NCBI GenBank assembly: GCA_033964015.1
Contig: CM066923.1
Coordinates: 10,680,887 to 10,744,886 of the forward strand
Length of the DNA: 64,000 bases
Reading direction: 5' to 3'
Source: Scolanthus callimorphus
Taxonomy: Eukaryota > Cnidaria > Anthozoa > Actiniaria > Edwardsiidae
Part shown: in pieces, positions 12,001 to 24,966 of the stretch
How positions within the stretch are numbered: the first letter of the stretch is position 1
Layout: each line of letters begins with the position of its first letter
Translations under genes and position numbers: made by a program
The notes under the pieces: generated by a model
Seen by the model: only the letters and a program-made list of their open reading frames with translations
The model's database searches: none
What the model was told of the DNA's origin: nothing

Positions 12001-15000
12001 CAATCCAAATTATAAGAATAGTATCAGAATGGTAAGATATGAACTTTTATAACATACTGACATGCCAAAAGGGTAAGAACGGTGCAAATCGAGTGAAATA
12101 CGGCAAGTTCAAAATACGTGACTGGTGTTTGCGTGACATAAATAGCTTTGGCGATATCTCGAGAACTACTTGGCAGAAGTTGCCGAAATTTCGTGTGACA
12201 AATCCTTGAATAGAGTTATATTCATCACAGAAAGGACATCTCTGTAGATCTCTTGGTTTAGAAGTTAGCTTTTTGATGATGTCACATGAAAACTGAGAAC
12301 AGACCAAATCAACCAATGGTACATCTTGGGTGCTTACCATTGGTCATAGGAAACCGGTTGGTTTGATCAGCGTCCAATGGTACAGAACATTTCGGTTGGG
12401 AAGAAATACCGAGTGGAACGACGCTTATTATTCGCTTTTTCGCATTTCGGTTCGGATCGGCTACCATATTTGGTCATAAAACCGGTTGGAGTGCCAATGG
12501 TACAAACCATTCCGATCGGTTCGTTCCAACTGGAATGGCGAGACAACCTCTGAAGCTGAACCTCTCATACCAACCGGAATGACCGAAACATCGACTGTAC
12601 CATTGGAATCCCGACCGAAATTACCGGTTTTTCGTGACCAATGGTAAGCACCCCTTGTTGCCAGCCAGTTCATGTGATGATGCTAGGATATTTTTTTCAT
12701 GGTTTATCGGAAAACGCAAAACAAGGAACAATTCAACTTTGGCGCTGTACGAAAGTCTCTCAAGCTTTTTTTTTGCTTTTTGCCCAACCCCCAATCACTT
12801 TTCTAATGGTCCCAATCACATTCTACCAGGGCTTCTGGCAGGTCGCGGAAAAAATGACACATTTCACGGTTTTTTTTAGGTTCAATTTCGTGGAAAGAGT
12901 AGCCAATTTTGCAACAAAATTCGTGGAAAACGGCCAATTTCACAGGAAAAAAACGATTTCGCGTGATTTTTTAGGTTCAAATTCGTGGGAAAAAACGGCA
13001 AATTTCCGCGGGTCGAATTCGCGTGAAAAAAAAAAACACCAATTCTGAACAAAACCTACAGGAGTAATTACAAGTAATTGCAAATTACTCACAACAGTCA
13101 TCTGAAATCCGCTCTAACGTGAGGTACAATGACAAGAGTGAAGGGGTGGCTGAAAGTCAGGATATGACATGCAGTACATGTAAATGGTGGCTGGGGAATG
13201 CCTTTAACATTTTATTTTATATACCTATATATTTATCATTTTACCAGTCTTGGGGGTGAAAACTTAGCAGTAGCACAGAACACCTACTCAGTCAATTGGT
13301 TTAAAGGGAAAGAGCTCAACATGGTGTTTGGTTTACAGCTCAGCTTCTCAAGGATCGTAAGTATTACCTGGGTACTGATCTGGGAGGATGAGGTGCTGCT
13401 CTCTTTTGGGTAATTCTCATCAGTGGTATAGCAAGGTGGTGAATGGAGGATGGCAAAAAGAATAATAGTGTTGAATTCTCTACTCTACACTGAACAGACA
13501 ATAATGGCGCATAAATACAGTGGGAGCATCAATTTGTAACCAAAAAAGTTGTGAATACCAACTAGTCCGACTAGTTTTCTCAAGTTTGTCAAGCTTCAGT
13601 TTCCTGTCGGTATTCACAACGTTTTCGACTTCAAATTGAGGCTCCCACAGTATCTATGCATCACCGATGCCTTTATTCAACGGTAGAGTAGAGAATTCGA
13701 AACTGGACTATTGGGTTACAGGGCTGTCAAGGGGGGCTAGATTGTGGGTGAGAAAAAATGGGAGAAACAAGTATGGTGCTCACTATTTGGTATTTAGAAT
13801 TGTTTATTGACTAGTAGGCAGCACTAGGGGCATAGCCATGAATTTTTGTTGGGGGGGGGGGGGGGAGCAGGGGCAAAAGCTGACATTTGTGTCCAATTGG
13901 GCTTCGGCAGAAAAAGTACGCACTAAATCATCATATCGTATGATTTCAAATTGGCATAATTATGAGCTCTTGCTAGAAATTGTTAGTTTCTGTCATCCAA
14001 AAAAGAGAGAATAAAAATATGCAGGTAAAAAAACAAATCTGGGAAAGGGAGCCCCCCCCCCTCCCTTGGCTACGCCCCCAGCAGCAATGGTTAGAAATGT
14101 AATCATGTTTTAAAACCTCTCATCACAGAACAACCATGATTTGGGCTATAGCATTCAACTTGATTTTTTTGGTTTCTTTTTCTAGGGTAGCACAATTAAC
14201 ATGAATGTAAACCACCTCATATATGCAGCATTCGCAGCTCTCTACCACAACAAGGCTCCTGGGTATAAAGTTTTAGGCCTTACACTCTTTGTTGGTAAGA
14301 AATCATTTTTTATGAGCGGCAAACCTAGAAATTTTCCTTTACATTAAAAGCATACATGTATGGGTAATGTATCAGTCAATAGAGCTCCTCAGCTTGGGCG
14401 TAATATTCAGATCATGTGCCATCATTTGAATAATCTTTCTTTGTTTGGGTTGCTTCCATATTATATCCTTCAGTGTGTAGCAGAAGAACAAAGAAAGAGT
14501 ACTCATGGGAATGCCACATGATCTGAAATGGGACAACCTTACGCCCAAGCCGAGGAGGTCTATTCCTGCGAAGACCATGCGATGTCATTTCTAACAATAA
14601 GAATGAAAATTCCCCACCCCGGATCTAGCAAAGATGCAAAATACCCCCATGGCGGGGAAGACAAAAATGGAAAAAAGCCCCTTCCCCGGGACCACAACTT
14701 TTCACACTTTTTTCTACTTTAAATTGAGGCTCCCACTGTATTTATGCGCCATTGATGCCTATTCAGCGGTAGAGTAGAGAAACTGGACTATTGTCTGATA
14801 CATAAAAGCCCAGACGTTAGGCCTGTTTATGCCTGTTCTAAGTGCAATTTCATGCCCTGCTTAGACTGTATACATTCTTAGTGAAATAACGTTACTAATC
14901 GTGTTCAGGTCACATATTCTCTTGGAGACTCATTCCTGATTGGCTCGCAATCACGTTATCAATTTCGCGAACTTGATTGGCTGAAAAATCTTGCTTACGC

Positions 15001-18000
15001 ACACTCAGCCTGCTACAGAGAAGGGATGTTAGTAACGGATGTACACTGGCTAGCCAATTCGGGCTTAACTAATTATGCAAAGTTTTTTCATTGCGTGACC
15101 TGAACACGATTAGTAACGTGATTTCACAGACGCTTCAATCAAAATCAGTTGGATGCCTGGAAACTGCTGATAGCTGCAAGGATGACCCTAGACCTGATAA
15201 CAACCATTTTTTATGTAAACACATTTTTGCCTCTTGAAGACAGCTAGACATAACTTAGCAGGGGTCCTGGAAAAACGCGGAAAAAAACGAAATTACCGGA
15301 TTTGAGGGCAAAATACGCGGAAAAGCGTCAATTACGCGGTAAATTACGCGGGATTGCGTAATAATTTTTGGGAGATGTGCAAAATTACGCGAAAAAAAGT
15401 CAATTACGCGGGATTGCGCAATAATGTTGGATCAATTTAGCTATGTTCGTATTGTTTAGAAGAAAAAAATGACGATGACAATAACAAAATCAGACAGAAT
15501 GATCACTGCAAACTAGTGCAAACGGTCTTGAGCGGAATGTAAGGGGGAACTAATTGACGTCTGCAAACAGTACATTCTAAGGCTTATTTACACGACAGGG
15601 AATTTTTGGCACGGCTCGGATAAAAAGTGGTATGGGTCCCAAATTTAATGGCATAAAGGACCGAAATTCATAGCCGGACCGAAATTTCATCCGTGCCGGG
15701 ACTACGTGGCGAGGTAGTTCCAGAACCATTTTTATCCGAGCCGTGCCAAACATTTCTGTCATTTCTGTACTTAGTTTTTCGAGTCAAACAAATCAACTCT
15801 TTTCCAATCCGATTGTTGATTCGCTTTCAGTGGTCCAATAAAATGGCCAATAAGATTTCTCGCGACATTTCGCCATTTTGAGGAAATAAATCTGCTATTT
15901 ACTTCGAAACTGATCGGTCTAAATCCCAAGCGATAGTTATAAATGGCATCTGCACTATCTTTGTCATGAAAATAGGACTGAATTAGGCGGGATTGTGCAG
16001 GGGAATTGATAGATGGCGCGAATTTCGCGGAAAAGGGCAAATTCCGCGTTTTCGCACAAGAAGAAGCTCTGACTAAGGTTTATACCGTATATAGTGGTTT
16101 CAATAAAGTTTGTCACCCCAAAGACTAAAGCCTAAAGCTGTCGGCGCCAAGCATTGTGGGTCATTCGTGCTTTGAATAACAAATATTCTCCATCAGTCAA
16201 AAATGCCGCGCGCGATGAGCGAAGTCGACCTTAGACTTCGAGTGAGAGAATTGCACTGGCATCTAAAAATGTGCATTCTTAAGAGCGAATGTCTGATAAA
16301 AATTTCAGCCAAAGCTCAGCAAAATTTGACATTTCACGGTCACAGCATTCTGTGTTTATTTTGCTCAAAGAGTTCGCTTCTCAAAGAATGAAATGAAATA
16401 AAGACACTTACAATTATAATAAATTGTATTTTGTTCCAATCGAATGCTCAATTGAAATTTTATTTTGGGCGCCTAGAAAAGCTTTCTGAAGATGTATTAC
16501 TAATTATTAATAAGCGCGTCTTTTGAATTTGTACGCGAGCGTTCCGATAATTTACTTTCATTATACCTTCGAAGGTGTAGGATGACTAGCAAAAACAGAA
16601 TAGAATTTGCGAAATATTTCTTTCTTAGATATTTGTTCTACAGAATACTCCAGCGGAGTTTCAGAAGTTCGGTTCTCATGTAATCATCTCACAAAATACC
16701 CCGTCAGTATTTGATTTCCTTCTTGACAAGGAAAAGCGTGAAAAGTAAAACGGACAGCTTAATGCTGTACGCAGTACTGTCGTTCACGTTTAAGAATAAA
16801 GTTCTTGCGCCCTCCAATTTGAGATTTGAAGTGCACATAAATTAAAAATCGCGCTGTTTCCAACACGCGCGTAAATCGAATTGAATTTTGATTAGCACGT
16901 GAGACAACAATGACTCACAAGGCTTGGCGCCGACAGCTTGAGGCTTTAGTCTTTTGGGTGACAAACTTTGTTGAAACCACTATATACAAAGCTCGATATT
17001 GCGCCCGATACGGTGTAAATATGCCTATATACCTAGGCGTTAAAGAACGTCTGTGTTTAAGTTTTGTAGTGCTCTCCTAATGGATATACGCCTAGATTTT
17101 TTGATGAATTACGCCCATAATATTGGTACAATGTGTAAGTTACGACTTTGATTATTTCTTAATTTCAAGCCCATTTATATCCATCTATTATTGTACAGTG
17201 TTTTTTGTTTCTCCAGTCATTGTTAGCACATTAAGAGACTCTTATTTTACAAGTTTATTCCCCTCTGAAAGTGCATGACAAGTTTCCCACTTTGTTTCCT
17301 TAGGTGTAGGGTGTGCCTGTTTTCTTTTGTTTGTGGAGCTATTGTTGGATACTTGGACAAAGGAGTGCACGAATCTTAAGAACAGACGAAGGCAAAACAG
17401 GTAATAATAATTGTCTTTGTTATACTGTAGTAGCTGGAGCTCTCCTCTGACCATGGAATAGACCAAATCGGCTAACGGTGTTTACATCTTGTTGCCACCC
17501 CAATTCAGATCATGTGATGAATCCTGTGGATGGATACTTTTGTTATTTTGCACATAATTTGACAATTATACAACAAGATTTCTCAAACTCATGAATAATT
17601 CATCAAGTTTGAACAAAGAAAATCATAACCGCGGAGGAGCTCGAAAAAACGCAGTCTTCATTTGAATAGAATTTTCAGATTTTATTGCTTCTTTTACTCG
17701 ACGTTAAATCAGTCGTTTGAGAAGTAAGTATCAAAATACTTGATAGAGTTTCTTATCAGGATTTCAAACATCTCGAAGTCGTTTAAAAAACTCGGCTTTG
17801 CCCCACTTCTTACTGTTTGGAAATCCTGATCTAGTGTGTGATCTAATGCGTAAACACCGTTAGCCGATTTTGTACAACTCGGCGCGACCGACTGCAATTT
17901 TTGTCAGCGTGATGTCGCCAATATTTCAAATTGAAACTCTTTCAATGTTTCAATGTCCGAAACGCTTTGACTTCTTTGCAACTTGATGTGATTCGAAGAA

Positions 18001-19781
18001 GCACAGAAATCGCAGCGGATTTGCATCTCGTCTACACTAGAAAGTTGGAACTGCAACTCGCGCGAGAAAAATCGGCGTGACAAATGCATCAAAAAGCGCA
18101 AGTGGAAACCGGCCTTAAAAATCTGCCCCTTTGTGGTGTTGGTATTGGCCTTTTCTTGTTCCACAATGAGTTCAGCTACGTATCAAATAGAAAAAAACAG
18201 TAGAATGATATACAGTGTATTTTGCTTCGTGTTTGTTTCAGGGAGGTGATCCAGCTAAGAGATGTCAAGGACTTCTCTCTATCTCTGTGGTTGATATTCA
18301 TCATTTGCGTGGCTTATTATGTAGCTGTTTTCCCATTTGTGGGACTTGGACTGTAAGTAATGGTAAAAGTTTGGAACTGGCAACCGGGGGAAGGCTCGTC
18401 GAGATCGTTCGATTATACCCCTAAAAGGTACCAAACATGGCGCGGCTTAGTTGATTTTGACCCCTAAGAGGTACCTACAAGTAAGCCCTTTTATTTTCCC
18501 TTGTAATTGTTTTCTCGTATTTTTTTTTGCAAGAGAAAATACGTCTGAAGTTCAGGCTACCAACAAGTGTGATATTGGATAAACTATTCTTGCTTGATTT
18601 GCTAGAACGAACCCCTATAAGTTACCTATCTGGAAAATAATTGCACGTTTTCGAATTTCACCCCTAAAAGGTATCAGAGGCCTGATTGTAAACCCTAAAA
18701 GGTACGACGAGCACCCCCGCCCCCAAAATAGGAGAGTTCCCCCCCCCCCCCGGGACTGGCAGTTCCTGCAGTTGGCAAGTACAGTCGACTCTCGCCGGAC
18801 ACCCCCGCTATTGCAGATACCTCGTTAGTACGGACAAAAACAGCCCCCGACGAAACCTGTATATTAATGACTGAAACTCGCTCCCGCTATTACGGACTCT
18901 CGCTAAAAACGAAATGCGGGCACTTTCCTCATTCTACTGCTTTTATTTCCAGCGCCTTTTTCCAGAAAAGTTTGATCTAACACCATCCCGGCAGGAGCAG
19001 TGAACAGGTACCGAACTGTCGCAAACCATCACACACCACAGGACTCGAAATTGCGCCTGATACAGGTGTAAATACGCACGCCTAACATTTTTTGTTTTAC
19101 ACCGAGATTTACGCATCGATTTTTGATGAATTATAATGTTGGCACAAGGCGTAACCTAGAAATAGTTCTCACCAGAGCTGCCCCCGCCTCTTGGAAGTCC
19201 GAATACTGCGCGTTATGCAACAAAGTGTTGTAGTATTGTTTATATCTTGTATATTTAAAAAATCCTTAGCGTCTGCCAGGAAAACGTTTTGTGATTGGCT
19301 GATTTTCTTCGAAAACGTTTGTGATTGGCTGATTTTCTTCCCGCCACTTTTGGCGCGCGTTCATGCAACACAGGAAACCCGCAAGTAACTATATTGCATA
19401 GAATGCAAAGCTTTACAAAGACATGTTGTGTTATCTTCAACTTTTAGAATTTGATTTTTTCAGCATTGTTTTCATCATCTCTGCCTGTGCATCCCCATTT
19501 CTCGTTTTATGGTCGACAGAACTGGCAAAAATGTCTTCTGGGGTAAGCTCTCGGAGATAGCAAAGTACAGTAAAAATGCAGGTTTAGAAATAATAAAAAC
19601 TATCGAGGAAACTGGAACTTCCATAAGGGTAGAAGTGTTTTCCTCTGGAATTTCGCAAGGGGTTAGAAAATATCGATTTCCTCAGGGGTGATGATGAATA
19701 TCCTCGTAGTAGCAACCTGGAATGTACCTCTCATGACGCATTTCGTTCAGGGAATGGGGTATAGGCATCCCCATATTCTCG

Positions 19782-19812
<31 letters not shown>

Positions 19813-22800
19813 GTACAGCTTTTCAGTTACATTCATTGACGGTTAAGTCTGGGAGGGGAATTATTTTCGTGTCCCCTTACTACGGGTTTCACCGAACCGT
19901 TTTTGCGCGTCGAGGGAAAAAAAAACGTCTACGAGTCTGCCCGCTCGGGTTCATGTTTCTAATTCTGTCTGCATTCTGAGGGAAGGGGAGGGAATCGGGG
20001 CGAGCGAAAACCGAAAGCGCGGCAACGGGCCGGCATGCTTTTCTAAAAGTTCCCTGAAAGACCAATTTTGCATATATCAAGATTGTAACAGCCCGTGTAG
20101 AAAGGAATGCAGATAAAAACATGAGCCCGAGCGGGCAGAATCGTTGACATTTTTTTTCGCCGTGCACCACGGTTCGGTGACATTCGTAGTACTTTGCCAT
20201 ACAATGCTACAAATGAGCCCTCACTTCAAAATCTGTTCCACTGTCCATGATATTTCTAGACTGCTAGCAGCCCCTACTGTCGCGCGTCCCCCAGAGAAGC
20301 ACGAAGAGCCCCCCACGAGGAGCGCGCGCAGACGGCGATGGCGTGAAGTGCCGATGGCGTGAAGTGCCGCTTCGACTCTTCACGCCATCGTCGTCGTTCG
20401 TCGGTGGTTCTCGACGCTTCTTTGGGAGACGCGTCAAAGTAGGGGCCGCTAGCAGTCTCTGATATTTCATTTCTTACTTTGTCATTTCTTTTTTTTTTAG
20501 TTCTGCTTGCAGTCATCCTCACGTTAGCAGCCCACGGAATCGTAGCCTTCACTTTCTGGAACCCCTTTGTTGCAATGGTACAACTAGACTGTACAACTAG
20601 ACTGCTTGCAGACCCTTGTTTAGCGAACGCTCAATGCAATAGAAACGTCTTTCCTCGACGCGCACTTTGTTATTCACTTACGCGACTTGTTTCGGTCTTG
20701 ATAGTAGATCTCGAGTTTCCAGTCACGTTCAGACTTCAGACTCAGACCCTGTTTCCCCACAAGACCGGTACAGTTTCTGGTACGGTACCGTCGCGCGTTC
20801 ACACGGACCTGGGGCAGGGGACCGATTTTGACCTTCCAGCATGAACGGAATTGGAAATCCCTGAATTTTATTAATTTTTAGAAATCCCGGATTTTTTTTA
20901 ATTTCCTCGAATCCCCGATTTTTTTTTAATTTTTGAAATCCCGGATTTTTGTAATGTTGGACTTTTGTTCATTTTTGGAAATACCGGATTTTGTTCATTT
21001 TTAGAATCTCGGATTTTTTATTTTATTTTTGGAATCACTTTTTTTTGTGGTAACACGAATTTTCTCTCTATCTACATTTCAGAGTATCTTGGGAGTTGCG
21101 TATTCACTTCTGGCTTGTGCCCTGTGGCCGTTAGTATCATTGGTTGTACCTGAGCATCAACTCGGCACTGCCTATGGATTGTAAGTATATATATCGCTTA
21201 GTCCGCGGCACGTGCTCACCGCGTGCTAGTGGTTTTTACTTTCATTCACATTGGTCCCTCGCTTCTGTCAACCAATCAAATTTTGAACTAACGCAGCTGT
21301 TTATTTAGTAATCACGTGCTCACTGTACCACGTGCTGGTGTTTTCACTTGGTTTGGCTTAAGAGACCAGTCACGTGCTCACCGCGTGATAGTGGTTTTTC
21401 TTTCATTCACATTGGTCCCTCGCTTCTGTCAACCAATCAAATTTTGAACTTACGCAGCTGTTTATTTAGTAATCACGTGCTCACTGTACCACGTGCTGGT
21501 GTTTTCACTTGTACCCCGTCCACACGAGACCGGCGCATAACCGGTACAATTCTGGTACGGTGCCGCTTGTTCATACGGTACCGGTACAATTCTGGCACGT
21601 TTTGTATCGGTGTTCACACGGGACCGTGCACGCCTTACCGTGCCAAAATCGGTCCGGTACCGCAAATCCCGTGCGAACGCGCGACGGTACCGTACCAGAA
21701 TTGTACCGGTCTCGTGTGAACGGGGTCTTGGTTACCAGTCACGTGCTCAACGCGTGATAGTGATTTTACTTTCATTCACATTGGTCCCTCGCTTCTGTCA
21801 AGCAATCAAATTTGAACTAACGCAGCTGTGTATTAAATTAGTAATCTCGTGCTCACTGCGTGATAGTGGTTTTACTTGGCTTGTGATTGGCTGAAGAGGA
21901 AGCCATTCAGCAGCAACTTGTTACGTAGTTTCTCTCGTTAATGATTGGGTAGGTATATATAGTATCCACTGCGGTCATCTGAAATTCGCTCTCTTATTGT
22001 TTTTTCGGCTACACCCCTGACTTGTATACATGTAGCTCGGCGGAGTGTAATCAGAGTTGGTTTTCCTCTCACCAGCATGCAGTCTATTCAGACCTTGGCC
22101 TGGCCGTTATCACTCAGGTTGCAGGTACAATCGTGGATACCATGGTTACCTTATCCTTGAGATCTTCTTCTGTGCGTGGTTATGTGGTAAGTTCACAAGA
22201 AATAAGCAAAATGCAGATAAGTACACATTTGGAGTATTTCAGCTCCTGTAGCCGAGGTTGTTGCGCACGTATACTTGTGAAAATGGTCCATTGGCCTTTT
22301 AAATTTCTTACCAGGCTGAACGGTAAATATGATACTGTGAAGTTTCAATTGACGATCCAGCTATAAGCACACGCGCAACTACCAGAATGCAGTGCGCGCC
22401 TTTTAACAGTTTGTTCGACAAATGACCCACATCTACCGACATGCAGCGCGCGCGTGCGTTGAAGAGGAACATTGAAGAGGAACAAAATCGTTTGAAAGGC
22501 GAGTCTGATTTTTTTTGAAAAACTCCTGGAAATATCCTGGAAATGTTTCGAGAAACTTTTCCTTGAAATTCCGGGATTTGTAAAATTATCTAGGCGTACG
22601 AACCCTGACTTCTGGTTTGAAAAGCACATCATGCACAGAGTTTTTTCTTATTCACCAGTTGCCCTGGTATCTACCATACTACTTTACCTCGTGGACGCAT
22701 CTAGAGGTTAGTTCATCTGCTGCCAAGTTCAATATTTTGTTCTGTACCGCCAGACAACAGGGCAAATCAACATCTTGCCTTGTTTCGCCAAATGCAGTCA

Positions 22801-24933
22801 ACTGGGTTTTCGTCGACAGAAAGCCGACTTGCGACTGCACCAGGCGAAACAAGCTAAGGACCATCCTCGCGCGCCAGGGTCCTTCCCTCACCTCCCCCCA
22901 GGGGACAGAGGAAAAGGACCCTGGAATGGTCTGGTCACGTGTCACCCAGATTTCGGGTGGTAACAAAAATCAAACTTGGGGTGGGGTCCCAACGGAAAAT
23001 TTCTGACAAAAAGAGACTGAAGACATTTTGTCAGATTTCTTCATTTTGCCAAAACTGATTAGTCACGAAAATCAAAAAATATGGAAAATAAACTTTCCGT
23101 TGTTTTTCCAAGAACTTTTGAACTAATTCCCAGGCTGACTGACCCATAATTTCCCAGTTGAGAAATATAAACTTTAAGTCAAAGCAACAACACGAGCAGA
23201 AACCACAAGGATATTGAGCAATTTATTTTAGCGTGCTAGTTTATTTTAAGTATGTAAGTACATTAATTCAAGTCAACTTACCTAAGAAGCAATCTATACT
23301 TTTAGCTACTACATACAGTATTTCTTGTCAGGATTTGAAACTGTGTTTTACTGTTAGTTTCGCCAGGAAACGAGTCTTTTTCTCTGTGAGTATTTGCCAG
23401 CTTTCGGCGACAAGCGGGTTTTTATCTATAGTTTTTTTTCCACTTGCTTTCTGAAGAGTTTGCGAGTTTACTGTCTTTACCGAAATATCTCCTTGACTCA
23501 AGCTTGTAGCCGAACAACCATGCAGACGAGCAGGGTAGTTTTCCCAGGTTGCTAGGGCAGCAAAGGTAAACATTTCCACCTTGCGAAGAACAATCAAGAC
23601 GAAACCAGTCAACTCTGCACTCAAAATCTGGGCCAGAGACGAATGTTCTCGGGTTTGCAATCATCTTTTCCACTTGTTTTTATGTGTTCACGAGTTAATG
23701 TTGTCTTTATTGGTACATCTTAGTCTTCAAGCTTGCTGCCGGACAAGCTGATTTATTAGACGGCAAAAACGTTTCAACTTGTTGTCTCGTGACGAGCAAC
23801 CGACGCAATGAGCCCTCGAAGGACTGCCAGTAGAAAGAAACACGAAACTGAAGCCACTCATGTACTTTTCCATAGCAGGATAAAAGCTCTCCATCCAGAA
23901 AATCCTCAGCAGAAACACTAAGTTGTTTAGATTTGGAGGAAAAGTAAACTGTTTCTCAACAAAGTTACTTGTTTCGCGGTGTTTTTTAGTCGCTGTTGCT
24001 AGTCACAGTCACGAGCCGCCATTTTTAGAAAACGCAAGGAGCAACGTGCGCGTATCCTACCCCCGCTTGGGAATTTTTGTTACCACCCGAAATCTGGGTG
24101 ACACGTGACCAGACCATTCCAGGGTCCTTTTCCTCTGTCCCCTGGGGGGAGGTGAGGGAAGGACCCTGGCGCGCGAGGATGGCTAAGGACTTGATTGGCT
24201 TTTATATGTGTTGACGGGCGGAACAAAAAAAAAACAATTCCTCAAATCCTAAATTGAAAATGCGCAGGGCCAAACAAGGAATTTAGCTGTTAACTACAAC
24301 TCGCAGCCCAAATCACCATGTTTTTTACGCATATCTCCCACAGACATCCTTGTGAATTTCTTACGTCCAAACGGTTGGGCTGAGAAAAGCTTTCATTCTA
24401 AAACGGATCGCCGGACCCGTCTTACATCCGCCATCTTGGATTTCCCACTCGCGAGAGACTGCTCACACAAATAACAGAAATACTATGACAAGCGAGTACT
24501 GGTCACACTGGCCACTTTAAATTTGTGTAGGCAAACATGGTTGTTTTATGCAGCTTATTCAGCTATAAAATCAAGGAACATTTATCCACTATAATAAAGA
24601 TTTTCACAGTTTTTACTTGTATTTTTTCGGCTTGATGAATCAAAGTTTTCTTTTTGGCACTGAGTTCGCAATTGAATTTTTCATTATCAGGTGGACACCT
24701 CAATTTGTCATCCTTTGAAAGACAGAAGTTATCTGAAGCTGTAACACTGTAAGTATTTGAAAAGGGGCGTCCATTACATGGACTTCAACCCCAGGACTTC
24801 AAAAATCCGGAAACCGCCTTGAAATGGCAAACTTTAGTAAGGGAGTTTGTTTTGAGGCCGGATTCAGGGATGGGGACGAACCAGTTAGAGAAAACTCCAT
24901 GGGGGGGGGGGGGGGGGGGGGGGGGGTATTAAG

Positions 24934-24966
<33 letters not shown>

